DNA from: Frankiales bacterium
Lineage (GTDB): Bacteria; Actinomycetota; Actinomycetes; Mycobacteriales; Geodermatophilaceae
Reading direction: 5' to 3'
Length of the DNA stretch: 51,942 nucleotides
Assembly (NCBI GenBank): GCA_025465155.1
Contig: JAODNJ010000321.1
Span: 1-51,942 of the forward strand
The position numbers and the translations under genes were made by a program. The number at the start of each line of letters is the position of its first letter. Positions within the stretch are counted from its first letter, which is position 1. Below the pieces are notes generated by a model. That model searched no databases and was not told the origin of the DNA. It saw only the letters and a list, made by a program, of their open reading frames with translations. Shown piece after piece: positions 8,412-16,171 of the stretch.

Positions 8412-8419
8412 TATATTCT
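8412..8419 (+). promoter_or_regulatory. Candidate -10 region for the GntR gene
   Basis: TATATTCT is an A+T island containing two overlapping TAnnnT hexamers (TATATT, TATTCT) about 125 nt before the GntR start. No convincing -35 is seen. The leader after it contains a 6-bp hairpin, CCACCG/CGGTGG (8454-8470). The site resembles the other TATA-like islands of the window and could be autoregulated. Confidence 0.35.
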
Positions 8420-8543
8420 GTTCGGGACCGGTGTCGGACGACCCGGCGGAGGCCCACCGTCCGGCGGTGGTGACGTCCTGACCGGCCGCACGGCCGCACG
8501 CGTACCGGGTCGCCGGGAGCGCACACCTGGGAAAGGAAAGCCG

Positions 8544-9236
8544 ATGAGCGAGGCCAGGGCGGAGCGGGGCAACCCGTTCCCACGGCGCCAGCTGAGCGAC
8601 GAGGTCGCCGGCCATGTGCGCGAGCTCATCATGAGCGGCCACCTGCGCCCCGGTGAGTTCATCCGGCAGGAGCGCATCGCCGAGGAGCTCGACCTCTCCG
8701 CCACCCCTGTCCGGGAGGGGCTGCTGGCCCTGCGCGGCGAGGGCTTCGTGACGCTCAAGCCGCGTCGCGGGTTCGTGGTCGCCCCGCTTTCGGCCTCCGA
8801 CGTCAAGGACCTGTTCACCGCCCAGGCGCTGATCGCCGGCGAGCTGGTCGCCCGGGCCGCGGCGAAGATCGACGCCACCGATCTGCGCGAGCTGGAGTCG
8901 GTGCACAAGACCCTGCGCACGGCGGCGTCGGCCGGCGACGGCGACCTCGTCGAGAAGCTCAACCACGAGTTCCACCGCAAGATCAACCTCGTGGCGGACT
9001 CCCCGAGGCTGGCCTGGATGCTCTCGATCTCCACCAAGTTCGCCCCCCGGCGCTTCTTCGCCACGATCCCGGGATGGTCGAAGGCGTCCGCCCAGGACCA
9101 TGCGGCGATCATCAAGGCGCTCGTGGCGCGCGACGGCGACGAGGCGCGCGAGGCCATGACGCGGCACATGCAGAACGCCGGCGAACTGCTCGCGGCCAAC
9201 TTCGACGCCGCGCAGCTCGCCGCCGGCCAGCACTAG
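8544..9236 (+). CDS. GntR family regulator, FCD (FadR-type) subfamily
   Basis: 230 residues with GGAAAG upstream of the ATG. A winged helix-turn-helix covers about residues 15-80 (LSATPVREGLLALRGEGFV is the recognition region). The all-helical FCD ligand domain follows from about 85 to 220, with the LNHEFHR and later RHMQNAGELL segments that supply metal and ligand contacts. FCD regulators sense organic acids or pathway intermediates and often repress neighbouring catabolic operons. It lies amid P450, esterase and dioxygenase genes, so it is the likely local regulator. Its operator is unknown, but the recurring TATA-type islands in this part of the window are candidates. Confidence 0.92.
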   Translation: MSEARAERGNPFPRRQLSDEVAGHVRELIMSGHLRPGEFIRQERIAEELDLSATPVREGLLALRGEGFVTLKPRRGFVVAPLSASDVKDLFTAQALIAGELVARAAAKIDATDLRELESVHKTLRTAASAGDGDLVEKLNHEFHRKINLVADSPRLAWMLSISTKFAPRRFFATIPGWSKASAQDHAAIIKALVARDGDEAREAMTRHMQNAGELLAANFDAAQLAAGQH

Positions 9237-9239
9237 GCC

Positions 9240-10196
9240 GTGGGTAGCCGCGACGCCTTCGACCCGGAGCTCGCCACCGCCGCCGGTCGGTTCGCCGCCC
9301 GTGACCTCACCGACCTCGACGGTGCCCGCGTGCCGCGGGCGACGTCCCCGCCGGCGACCCCTGACGACGTGGAGGTCCGCGACGTCCTCCTGCCGCGGCC
9401 CGACGGGGACGCCCCGCTGCTGCTGCGGCTCTTCCGTCCGCGCGGCGCAGGGACCGGCCTGCCGGCCCTCGTCCAGCTGCACGCGGGCGGGTTCGTCCTC
9501 GGCGACATCGCCCAGGACCATCAGCGCAACGTCCGGCTGTGCCGGTCGTTGCCCGCCGTCGTCGTGTCCGTCGAGTACCGGCTGGCCCCCGAACACCCCT
9601 ATCCGGCGGCGTTCCAGGACTCCTGGACGGCGCTGAACTGGGTGCACGAGAACGCCGGGGAGACCGGCGTCGATGTCTCCCGCGTGGCCCTGCACGGGCG
9701 CAGTGCCGGGGGCGGGCTCGCCGCGGCCACCGCGCTGATGGCCCGCGACCGCGGTGGGCCCGCCGTCCGGTTCCTCTACCTCGGCATGCCGCAACTGGAC
9801 GACCGGATGGCCTCGCCGAGCATGCGGGAGTTCGCCGACACTCCCGTCTGGACCCGGGCCTCGGCCGAACGCAGCTGGGAGCTCTACCTCGGTGCCGGCG
9901 TGGCCGGTTCCGCGGACGTCGACCCGTACGCCGCGCCGGCGCGGGCGCGGGATCTCTCCGGGCTGCCGCCCACGTATGTCTCGGCCATGGCGCGCGACCC
10001 GCTGCGCGACGAGGCAGTCGCCTTCGGCGCCGCTCTCCTGTCGGCGGGAGTGCCGACGGAGCTGCACGTCTTCCCCGGCACCTTCCACGGCTCCTCGGCG
10101 CTCGTGCCCGGGGCCCAGATCTCCCACCGCGAACTCGCCGAGGAGATCTCGGTTCTGCGGCGGGCGCTGCACGGCGTCGTTGACACCTGCCCGTAG
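9240..10196 (+). CDS. Alpha/beta hydrolase, hormone-sensitive lipase (HSL) family
   Basis: 318 residues, GTG start three bases after the GntR stop. The HSL oxyanion motif appears as HAGG (81-84) in place of HGGG, the nucleophile is S155 in GRSAGG, and the DPLRDE (D253) and FHGSS (H283) segments complete the triad. These intracellular esterases act on short-chain or aryl esters. A Baeyer-Villiger monooxygenase is encoded in the next operon, so hydrolysis of the ester it makes is an attractive role, though the smaller hydrolase at 15439 is a competitor. Co-transcription with the GntR gene is likely from the spacing. Confidence 0.9.
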   Translation: MGSRDAFDPELATAAGRFAARDLTDLDGARVPRATSPPATPDDVEVRDVLLPRPDGDAPLLLRLFRPRGAGTGLPALVQLHAGGFVLGDIAQDHQRNVRLCRSLPAVVVSVEYRLAPEHPYPAAFQDSWTALNWVHENAGETGVDVSRVALHGRSAGGGLAAATALMARDRGGPAVRFLYLGMPQLDDRMASPSMREFADTPVWTRASAERSWELYLGAGVAGSADVDPYAAPARARDLSGLPPTYVSAMARDPLRDEAVAFGAALLSAGVPTELHVFPGTFHGSSALVPGAQISHRELAEEISVLRRALHGVVDTCP

Positions 10197-10208
10197 CTTG
10201 TATTTTAT
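10180..10208 (+). promoter_or_regulatory. Promoter with consensus -35 (TTGACA)
   Basis: TTGACA at 10180-10185 is a perfect -35, lying inside the end of the esterase gene. It is followed by an A+T island, TATTTTATAGAG (10201-10212). TTTTAT (10203-10208) has a 17-nt spacer and TATTTT a 15-nt spacer. It would give a leader of about 55 nt to the 69-residue protein and so drive the dioxygenase/monooxygenase operon. Confidence 0.6.
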
Positions 10209-10267
10209 AGAGAATCACGCGGCGGGACGGCTGGTCGCAGCGCAGCGACGACGGGACGGGCGATCTG

Positions 10268-10477
10268 ATGGACGAGACGGTGGTCGCCAACGAGTTCGCC
10301 GCCGTGGTCGTGGAGGTCGTTGCGCAGGGCCACGGTCAGCGGCTGCGGCTCCGGGACCTCGACAGCGGCGCCTGCGTGACGCTCGACGCCCTGGACCTGC
10401 GGACGTTCTGCCTGGCCGACGAGGACGAGCAGCAGGCCTGGCTGCGCATCGGGGAGTACCGCGAGGCCACGGAATGA
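10268..10477 (+). CDS. Uncharacterised 69-residue protein
   Basis: I do not recognise the family with certainty. The chain MDETVVANEFAAVVVEVVAQ is followed by a hydrophilic beta-rich stretch (GQRLRLRDLDSGACVTLDAL) and an acidic tail with DEDEQQAW. There is no signal peptide, membrane segment or cysteine cluster (only two Cys). It is first in the operon behind a consensus promoter, and its TGA overlaps the ATG of the zinc alcohol dehydrogenase (ATGA), so it is translationally coupled to a catabolic enzyme. Small proteins of this kind beside dioxygenase genes could be assembly factors or accessory subunits, but that is only inference. Confidence 0.75.
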   Translation: MDETVVANEFAAVVVEVVAQGHGQRLRLRDLDSGACVTLDALDLRTFCLADEDEQQAWLRIGEYREATE

Positions 10478-11550
10478 CGTCAGTACGTGCTGCCGTGCTG
10501 AGCGCGCCGCGCACCATCGACGTCGTCGCACTGCCGGTCACCGAGGTGCCCGCCGCGGGCGCGTGGCTCGACGTCGAATCGTGCGGCGTGTGCGGCAGCG
10601 ACTGGAGCTGGTACCGCGACCGCCCGATCCCGTCCCCGTTCGTCCCCGGTCACGAGATGGTCGGGCGGATCGGCGAGGTCTGGGGCGACCACGGCAACCC
10701 GGGCCTGCGCGTCGGCGCGCGCGTCGCCGTCGAGGAGGCGCTGCCCTGCGGATCGTGCGCCGTCTGCCGCAGCGGCCGGCACCGGTTGTGCCCCCTGTCG
10801 ACCCGCTACGGCGGGACCGGGCTCGACGTGGCGCCGGGGTTGTGGGGCGGCTTCGCCGAGCGGGTCTACCTGGCGCCGCGCAGCAACGTGCACGAGGTGC
10901 CCGACGACCTCGACGCCGAGCTGGCCACCCTGTTCATCCCGGTCTCGAACGGGCTGTCGTGGCTGTCCTCGACCGCGGCCCTGCATCCCGGCGAGTCGGT
11001 TCTCGTCCTCGGCGTCGGTCAGCACGGGCTCGCCTCGATCGCGGCGGCACGCCGCAGCGGCGCGGGTGCCGTCGTGGCGGTCGGGCGAGCCGGTGACGAG
11101 GCGCGGCTGGCGGCGGCCCGCGAGCTCGGTGCCGACGTCGTGGTCGACGCCGACCGGATGGACTGGACCGACGCCGTCCTGTCGGTGACCGCCGGAGTCG
11201 GCGTCGACGTCACCGTGGACACGACCCCCGCTGCCACAGACAGCCTCGGCCGGGCCGTCTCGGTCGCCGCGATCGGCGGCCGGATCGTGATGGCCGGACT
11301 GAAGTCCGGTCGCCCGAGCCCGGTGCCGACCGACCTGCTGGTCCGCCGGGAGATCAGCGTCCGCGGGGTCGCGGCCCGGGAGAGCTGGGCCGTCGACAGC
11401 GCCCTGGCCTGGCTCACCCGCGAGCCGCAGGCGTTCGAGGCGTTCAGCTCGGTGACCGTCGGCCTCGACGACGTCGAGCGGGCCCTGCTCGCACTGGGCG
11501 GGGAGCAACCAGGGGAGCGGCCGGTGCACGCGGTCGTCCGCTGCCAGTGA
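10474..11550 (+). CDS. Zinc-dependent medium-chain alcohol dehydrogenase
   Basis: 358 residues, ATG overlapping the preceding stop (ATGA). The catalytic zinc motif CGVCGSD contains C40, and GHE follows at 59-61. Four cysteines around CGSCAVCRSGRHRLC form the structural zinc site. The Rossmann motif is LVLGVGQHG. It resembles threonine or sorbitol dehydrogenase-like MDR enzymes rather than class III ADH. It sits between the 69-residue protein and a Rieske dioxygenase, so it may oxidise a side-chain alcohol or act as a non-SDR dihydrodiol dehydrogenase. The substrate cannot be decided from sequence. Confidence 0.9.
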   Translation: MTSVRAAVLSAPRTIDVVALPVTEVPAAGAWLDVESCGVCGSDWSWYRDRPIPSPFVPGHEMVGRIGEVWGDHGNPGLRVGARVAVEEALPCGSCAVCRSGRHRLCPLSTRYGGTGLDVAPGLWGGFAERVYLAPRSNVHEVPDDLDAELATLFIPVSNGLSWLSSTAALHPGESVLVLGVGQHGLASIAAARRSGAGAVVAVGRAGDEARLAAARELGADVVVDADRMDWTDAVLSVTAGVGVDVTVDTTPAATDSLGRAVSVAAIGGRIVMAGLKSGRPSPVPTDLLVRREISVRGVAARESWAVDSALAWLTREPQAFEAFSSVTVGLDDVERALLALGGEQPGERPVHAVVRCQ

Positions 11551-11600
11551 CGGGACCAGACGTCTCCGTCCGCCCGGGATTCGCACAGGAAGAAGGACGT

Positions 11601-12890
11601 ATGAGTCAGGCAGTGGTCGCCGAACCGCAGCGACTGGTCCGCGCGAACGGCGTGCACCGCGACATCTACCGGGATCCCGACGTGTTCGCCGCCGAGATGG
11701 ACCGCATCTTCACGCGGACCTGGGTCTATCTGGCCCACGAGAGCGAGGTTCCGGAGAACGGCGACTACCTCACCCTGCGGATCGGGCTCGAGCCGGTGGT
11801 GCTCGTCCGCGGTGAGGACGGCCGGCTGCGCGCGCTGGTCAACCGGTGCCGGCACCGCGCCGCCGTGGTGTGCGAGCAGCCGGTCGGGAACGCGAAGTCC
11901 TTCCGCTGCCAGTACCACGGGTGGACCTACCGCAACACCGGCGAACTGGTCGGCGTCCCGTATCCCGAGCGGCACAGCGCCGACGTCCGGGAGCGGCTGG
12001 GGCTGATCTCGCTGCCGCGGGTGGAGTCCTACCGGGGCCTCATCTTCGCCTCCTTCGCCGAGGACGTGCCGCCGCTGGCCGAGCACCTCGGCCCCGGCGT
12101 CACCGGGTACATCGATCGGTTCATGGACCAGTGCCTCGGCCTGCCGCTGGTCGCGCACCGGCAGGCGCACCGCATCGCCATGAACGCCAACTGGAAGCTG
12201 CAGGTGGAGAACGGCCTCGACGGCTACCACGCCGGGTTCACCCACCGGTCGTTCTTCGACGTCATGCAGCGCCGGACCGGCTCCAGCGTGCGCTACGCCA
12301 GCAGCCTCCCGACGGCGACCTCGCGTGCCTTCCGCAACGGCCACTGCGCCATCGACCCGGAGACCTCGTCGCGCAAGCCGCTGATCGCGCGGGTGCGGAC
12401 CCTGCCCGAGGCCACCCAGCGGCTCGACCAGTTGCTGGCCGAGGTCGGGGAGGAGCGGTTCGAGGACTACCTCGCCGGGCTGCCGGGGGCCGGCATCAAC
12501 ATCGGCGTCTTCCCGAACCTGCAGCTCATCGGCATCCATATCCGCCGCATCGAGCCGGTGGCCGTCAACAAGACCGTGGTCTCGGTGCGCCCGCTGCTCG
12601 TCGAGGGTGCACCGGAGAGCCTGAACTGGCTCCGGTTGCGTTACCACGAGCTGTTCTACGGGCCGGCCGGCTTCGGGCAACCCGACGACTTCGAGATGTT
12701 CGACCGGGTCGAGACGGGCCTGGACGCTGCACACGACGGCTGGCTGCGCTTCGAGCGGGGCCTCGGGGAGGAGACGCCGGCCGGGGACGGGGACGCGGAC
12801 ACCGTCGTCGGGAACGTCACCGACGAGACGCCGCAGCGCGGGCAGTACCGCCAGTGGGTCGCCCTCATGGCGGGGCAGGTGCGGCCGTGA
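11601..12890 (+). CDS. Aromatic-ring-hydroxylating dioxygenase, alpha subunit (second set)
   Basis: 429 residues from the ATG at 11601, preceded by AAGGA; an in-frame GTG at 11547 would add 18 unlikely residues. Rieske ligands are C83-x-H85 and C103-x2-H106 (CRHRA, CQYHGW). The iron site ENGLDGYHAGFTH supplies D207, H210 and H215. It is clearly divergent from the alpha subunit at 3798-5171 although both share a W-x(2-3)-LAHESE(I/V)PE-GD(F/Y) core. It is coupled to its beta subunit and followed by a Baeyer-Villiger monooxygenase. No reductase or Rieske ferredoxin gene is near. Confidence 0.95.
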   Translation: MSQAVVAEPQRLVRANGVHRDIYRDPDVFAAEMDRIFTRTWVYLAHESEVPENGDYLTLRIGLEPVVLVRGEDGRLRALVNRCRHRAAVVCEQPVGNAKSFRCQYHGWTYRNTGELVGVPYPERHSADVRERLGLISLPRVESYRGLIFASFAEDVPPLAEHLGPGVTGYIDRFMDQCLGLPLVAHRQAHRIAMNANWKLQVENGLDGYHAGFTHRSFFDVMQRRTGSSVRYASSLPTATSRAFRNGHCAIDPETSSRKPLIARVRTLPEATQRLDQLLAEVGEERFEDYLAGLPGAGINIGVFPNLQLIGIHIRRIEPVAVNKTVVSVRPLLVEGAPESLNWLRLRYHELFYGPAGFGQPDDFEMFDRVETGLDAAHDGWLRFERGLGEETPAGDGDADTVVGNVTDETPQRGQYRQWVALMAGQVRP

Positions 12891-13423
12891 CCGGGGCGCC
12901 TGCGCTGGACGCCACGATCCGCTTAACCCACCGCTGCGAGCGGTTCCTGCTCGAGGAGGCGGACCTGCTCGACCGGCGCGCGCTCACGGAGTGGTTGTCG
13001 CTGTTCGCCGACGACGCTCTGTACTGGCTGCCGATGGACCCGGCACAGACCGATCCCGGCGACGGCCTCAACATCGTCTACGACGACACCGCCCGACTGT
13101 CGGACCGGGTGGCCCGCCTGCAGAGCGGCCTGGCCTTCTCCGACGAGCCGCACAGCATCACCAGCCGGGTGCTGTCCGGCGTGCGGGTCCTCGCGGGGGA
13201 GGAGGCCTCGTCGTCCGCGGCCGGCCGCATCCCCGGCGCCGGCGAGCACCTGGTCGTCGCGCGCTGCCTGATCGGCCGGAGCCGGCAGGGGGTCACCGAC
13301 ACCCTGCACGGCCGGGTCACCTGGATCCTCCGGGAGGACGGCGACAGCTTCCGCATCGTCGTGAAGCGGATCGACCTCCTCAACGCCCACGAGCCCCTCC
13401 CGGTGCTCGCCTTCCTGCTGTAG
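12887..13423 (+). CDS. Aromatic-ring-hydroxylating dioxygenase, beta subunit (second set)
   Basis: 178 residues, GTG start in a GTGA overlap with the alpha gene. The LEEADLLDRRALTEWLSLF start, DDALYWLPMD and the SITSRVLSGVRV segment follow the small-subunit pattern, with a C-terminal FRIVVKRIDLLN strand typical of these NTF2-like proteins. It has a short Ser/Gly-rich insertion (about residues 104-115) that the other beta subunit lacks. Its role is structural, shaping the hexamer and sometimes substrate range. Confidence 0.92.
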   Translation: MTGAPALDATIRLTHRCERFLLEEADLLDRRALTEWLSLFADDALYWLPMDPAQTDPGDGLNIVYDDTARLSDRVARLQSGLAFSDEPHSITSRVLSGVRVLAGEEASSSAAGRIPGAGEHLVVARCLIGRSRQGVTDTLHGRVTWILREDGDSFRIVVKRIDLLNAHEPLPVLAFLL

Positions 13424-13447
13424 CGCCCATCGATCGGAGCACGACCT

Positions 13448-15376
13448 GTGACCGAGCAGCCCTCCTCGTTGGGGACCGCGAGCGACGAGTTCCTCGAGGC
13501 GATGCTGAGGGACGCCGAACTCCCGTCGCTCATGCCGGCGCTGGCCTACCTGACCGGCGACCTGGAACTGGTCGCCGACGACGTCCGGCCGGTGAGCAAC
13601 GGGCCGACCGTCGTGCTCGCCCCACAGGGCGGGTTGACGCCGGACCAGCAGCACCTGGCGCGGCGCCGGGCCCTCGCGGCCCTGGCCCGCTTCCGCGACG
13701 GCGGCTGCCTGGCCGCCGCGCCGCCGACCTCGCTGGAGGCCCAGCGGGCACTGCTGAGCTTCATGACCGGCCCGGTGGACGACCGGTACCTGCCGATGCT
13801 CGGTTTCGAGCTGGGCCTGCCCGACGACGTCGACGCACCGGACTGGCAGGCATCAGCGCTCGGACCGGGCCGGTCGTTCCGCGTGGCGATCATCGGTGCC
13901 GGCATGTCGGGGCTGGCGATGGCCTTCCGCCTCCAGCAGGCCGGCGTCGACTTCGTCGTCTTCGAGCGCAACGACGACGTGGGCGGGGTCTGGCTGGAGA
14001 ACCGCTATCCCGGCTGCCGGCTGGACACGAGCAACTTCTGCTACAGCTACTCCTTCCTGCAGCGCGACGACTGGCCGCACCAGTACTCCCTGGGGTCGGA
14101 GATCCGGGAGTACTTCCAGGAGGCGAGCGACAAGCTGGGGCTCCGGGAGCGCGTCCGGTTCCGGACGGAGGTGACCGCGGCCCGTTTCGACGAGACCGCG
14201 GGGGAGTGGGAGGTCACCGTCACGTCCGCTGACGGCGGTGCGGAGAGCCTCCGGTTCGGCGCCGTCATCAGCGCCGTCGGCCAGCTCAACACGCCCAGCT
14301 TTCCCGACATCCCCGGGCGCGAGCAGTTCGCCGGCCGCAGCTTCCACAGTGCCCGCTGGGACGAGTCGGTCGACCTCTCCGGCCTGCGGGTGGGCGTCAT
14401 CGGCTCCGGTGCCAGCGCGTACCAGGTGGTGCCGTCGATCGGGGGCAGTGTCGGCTCGCTGCACCTGTTCCAGCGGACGCCGCCCTGGACGGTGCCGACA
14501 CCGAACTACCACGCCGGGCTCGCACCCGGCCTGGAATGGCTGTTCGCGCACGTGCCCTACTACCACCGCTGGTTCCGCTTCTACCAGTTCTGGACGTCGG
14601 TCGAGGGACGGCGCGACTTCGCGGCGGTGGACCCGGAGTGGACGAAGCCCGGTTCCGTCTCGGCAAAGAACGAGGCGCTGCGGCAGACCCTGACCGCGCA
14701 TCTGCTCGCCGAGTACGAGGGCCGGCCGGACCTACAGGAGAAGATGATCCCGCCGTATCCGCCCTACGGAAAGCGGATGCTGCGGGACAACGGGGCCTGG
14801 GCGCGCACGCTCACGCAGGACAACACCGAGCTCGTCACCGAGCGGATCGAGCGGATCACGCCGTCGGGAGTGCTGACCGCAGACGGTGTCGAGCACGAGC
14901 TGGACGTCCTGATCTACTGCACGGGGTTCCGGGCCTTCGACTTCCTCGCCGGCGTCGAGGTCACCGGCCGCGGCGGGGCGGACCTGCACGAGCAGTGGGG
15001 CAGCGAGCCGTGTGCGTACCTCGGCATCACCGTGCCGAACTTCCCCAACTTGTTCTGCCTCTACGGCCCCAATACCAACCTGGTGGTCAACGGCAGCATC
15101 GTCATGTTCAGCGAGTGCGCCGTCCACTACGTCCTGGAGTCCGTCCGGCTGCTGCTGGCCACCGGGCACCGCGCGATGGAGCTGCTGCCCGAGGTGCTCG
15201 CGTCCTACCAGTTCCGGGTGGACGAGGCGAACGCGCTCATGGCCTGGGGCGTGGCCGGGGTCGACAACTGGTACAAGGGCCCGTCCGGGCGGGTGACGCA
15301 GAACTGGCCGTTGTCCACGCTGGAGTACTGGGAGCTGACCCGTCGGCCCGACGAGGAGCACTACGAGTTCCTCTGA
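13448..15376 (+). CDS. Baeyer-Villiger flavin monooxygenase, 4-hydroxyacetophenone monooxygenase-like
   Basis: 642 residues, GTG start. An N-terminal domain of about 140 residues precedes the first Rossmann motif GAGMSG (150-155), as in 4-hydroxyacetophenone monooxygenase, which is also about 640 residues. The type I BVMO fingerprint appears as F294-A-G-R-S-F-H-S-A-R-W-D305, with D instead of the classical P, and the NADPH motif VIGSGASA follows. Such FAD/NADPH enzymes insert oxygen next to a ketone; aryl ketones become aryl esters. Two esterase-type hydrolases nearby could open the ester. The conclusion to BVMO is firm, the substrate is not. Confidence 0.88.
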   Translation: MTEQPSSLGTASDEFLEAMLRDAELPSLMPALAYLTGDLELVADDVRPVSNGPTVVLAPQGGLTPDQQHLARRRALAALARFRDGGCLAAAPPTSLEAQRALLSFMTGPVDDRYLPMLGFELGLPDDVDAPDWQASALGPGRSFRVAIIGAGMSGLAMAFRLQQAGVDFVVFERNDDVGGVWLENRYPGCRLDTSNFCYSYSFLQRDDWPHQYSLGSEIREYFQEASDKLGLRERVRFRTEVTAARFDETAGEWEVTVTSADGGAESLRFGAVISAVGQLNTPSFPDIPGREQFAGRSFHSARWDESVDLSGLRVGVIGSGASAYQVVPSIGGSVGSLHLFQRTPPWTVPTPNYHAGLAPGLEWLFAHVPYYHRWFRFYQFWTSVEGRRDFAAVDPEWTKPGSVSAKNEALRQTLTAHLLAEYEGRPDLQEKMIPPYPPYGKRMLRDNGAWARTLTQDNTELVTERIERITPSGVLTADGVEHELDVLIYCTGFRAFDFLAGVEVTGRGGADLHEQWGSEPCAYLGITVPNFPNLFCLYGPNTNLVVNGSIVMFSECAVHYVLESVRLLLATGHRAMELLPEVLASYQFRVDEANALMAWGVAGVDNWYKGPSGRVTQNWPLSTLEYWELTRRPDEEHYEFL

Positions 15377-15438
15377 CGTCCAGAGGCGAGGCGGGGAGCG
15401 GTCGTTCCGCTGCCCACGACCGAAGGACGGGTGAGCTG

Positions 15439-16140
15439 GTGACGACGCTCGGCCTGGTCCACGGCGCGTACCACGGCACATGGCAGTGGGGCCCGCTGGT
15501 GGCGGAACTGGAGCGGCGTGGGCAGCGCTGCGTCTGCGTGGACCTACCCGTCGATGACCCGAACTGTGGCGTGCTGGACTACGCGGCAGCGGCAGCACGG
15601 GCATGGGCGGGTATCGACGATCTCGTCGTCGTCGGTCATTCGCTCGGCGGGCGCGTGATCCCGTTCATCGCCGAACTGCGCGCGGTTCGCGAGCTGGTCT
15701 TCCTCGCCGGCGCTGTACAGGACGGGGTCTTCGGGCCGGTTCCCGACGGCCCGGCCCTGCTGATCTCGGCGACCGACCGCACGGTGGGCGACGACGGTCT
15801 GGTCCGGATATCCGAGCGGGCCGTGGAGCGGTACTTCTACCACGACGTTCCGCCGAGCCTCCGTGCCTGGGCCGGCAGCCAGCTCCGGCCCCAGTCCGAG
15901 CGCGCCGTGGCGCCCGTACGGATCCCCCGCCTCGATCCGGTGCCGGCCGTGTCCTACATCGTCTGCACCGACGACCGCGCCATGTCGCCGGCGTGGCAGC
16001 GGGCGGTCGCGAGCCGGACGCTGCGGGTGCGCCCCTACGAGATCGCCGGCGGCCACTCGCCGTTCCTGGCCAGGCCGGCGGAACTGGCCGACCTCCTCGT
16101 GCACATCGCGACCGGGGCGGACAGAGCCGGCTCCGGGTGA
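15439..16140 (+). CDS. Small alpha/beta hydrolase
   Basis: 233 residues from the GTG at 15439, with GAAGGA upstream. The LVHGAYHGTWQWGPL oxyanion region, nucleophile VGHSLGG, and a late GGHSPF histidine give the complete triad pattern of the methylesterase/hydroxynitrile-lyase-like group. It comes 62 nt after the Baeyer-Villiger monooxygenase on the same strand, so hydrolysis of the ester or lactone that enzyme makes is likely. Frames open farther upstream on the same frame lie within the monooxygenase gene and were discarded. Confidence 0.85.
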   Translation: MTTLGLVHGAYHGTWQWGPLVAELERRGQRCVCVDLPVDDPNCGVLDYAAAAARAWAGIDDLVVVGHSLGGRVIPFIAELRAVRELVFLAGAVQDGVFGPVPDGPALLISATDRTVGDDGLVRISERAVERYFYHDVPPSLRAWAGSQLRPQSERAVAPVRIPRLDPVPAVSYIVCTDDRAMSPAWQRAVASRTLRVRPYEIAGGHSPFLARPAELADLLVHIATGADRAGSG

Positions 16141-16171
16141 GTCCTCCCGCGTCGACCTCGTGCAGATCCCG

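Noticed and set aside
8454-8470. CCACCG/CGGTGG hairpin in the GntR leader as an intrinsic terminator
   Set aside because: The stem is only 6 bp, no T-tract follows, and it lies between the probable promoter and the gene.
7113-10172. A 1019-codon open frame on the minus strand across P450, GntR and esterase genes
   Set aside because: It is the antisense of three well-supported genes. Its translation is rich in Arg, Gly, Pro and His without any domain, an effect of the high third-position G+C.
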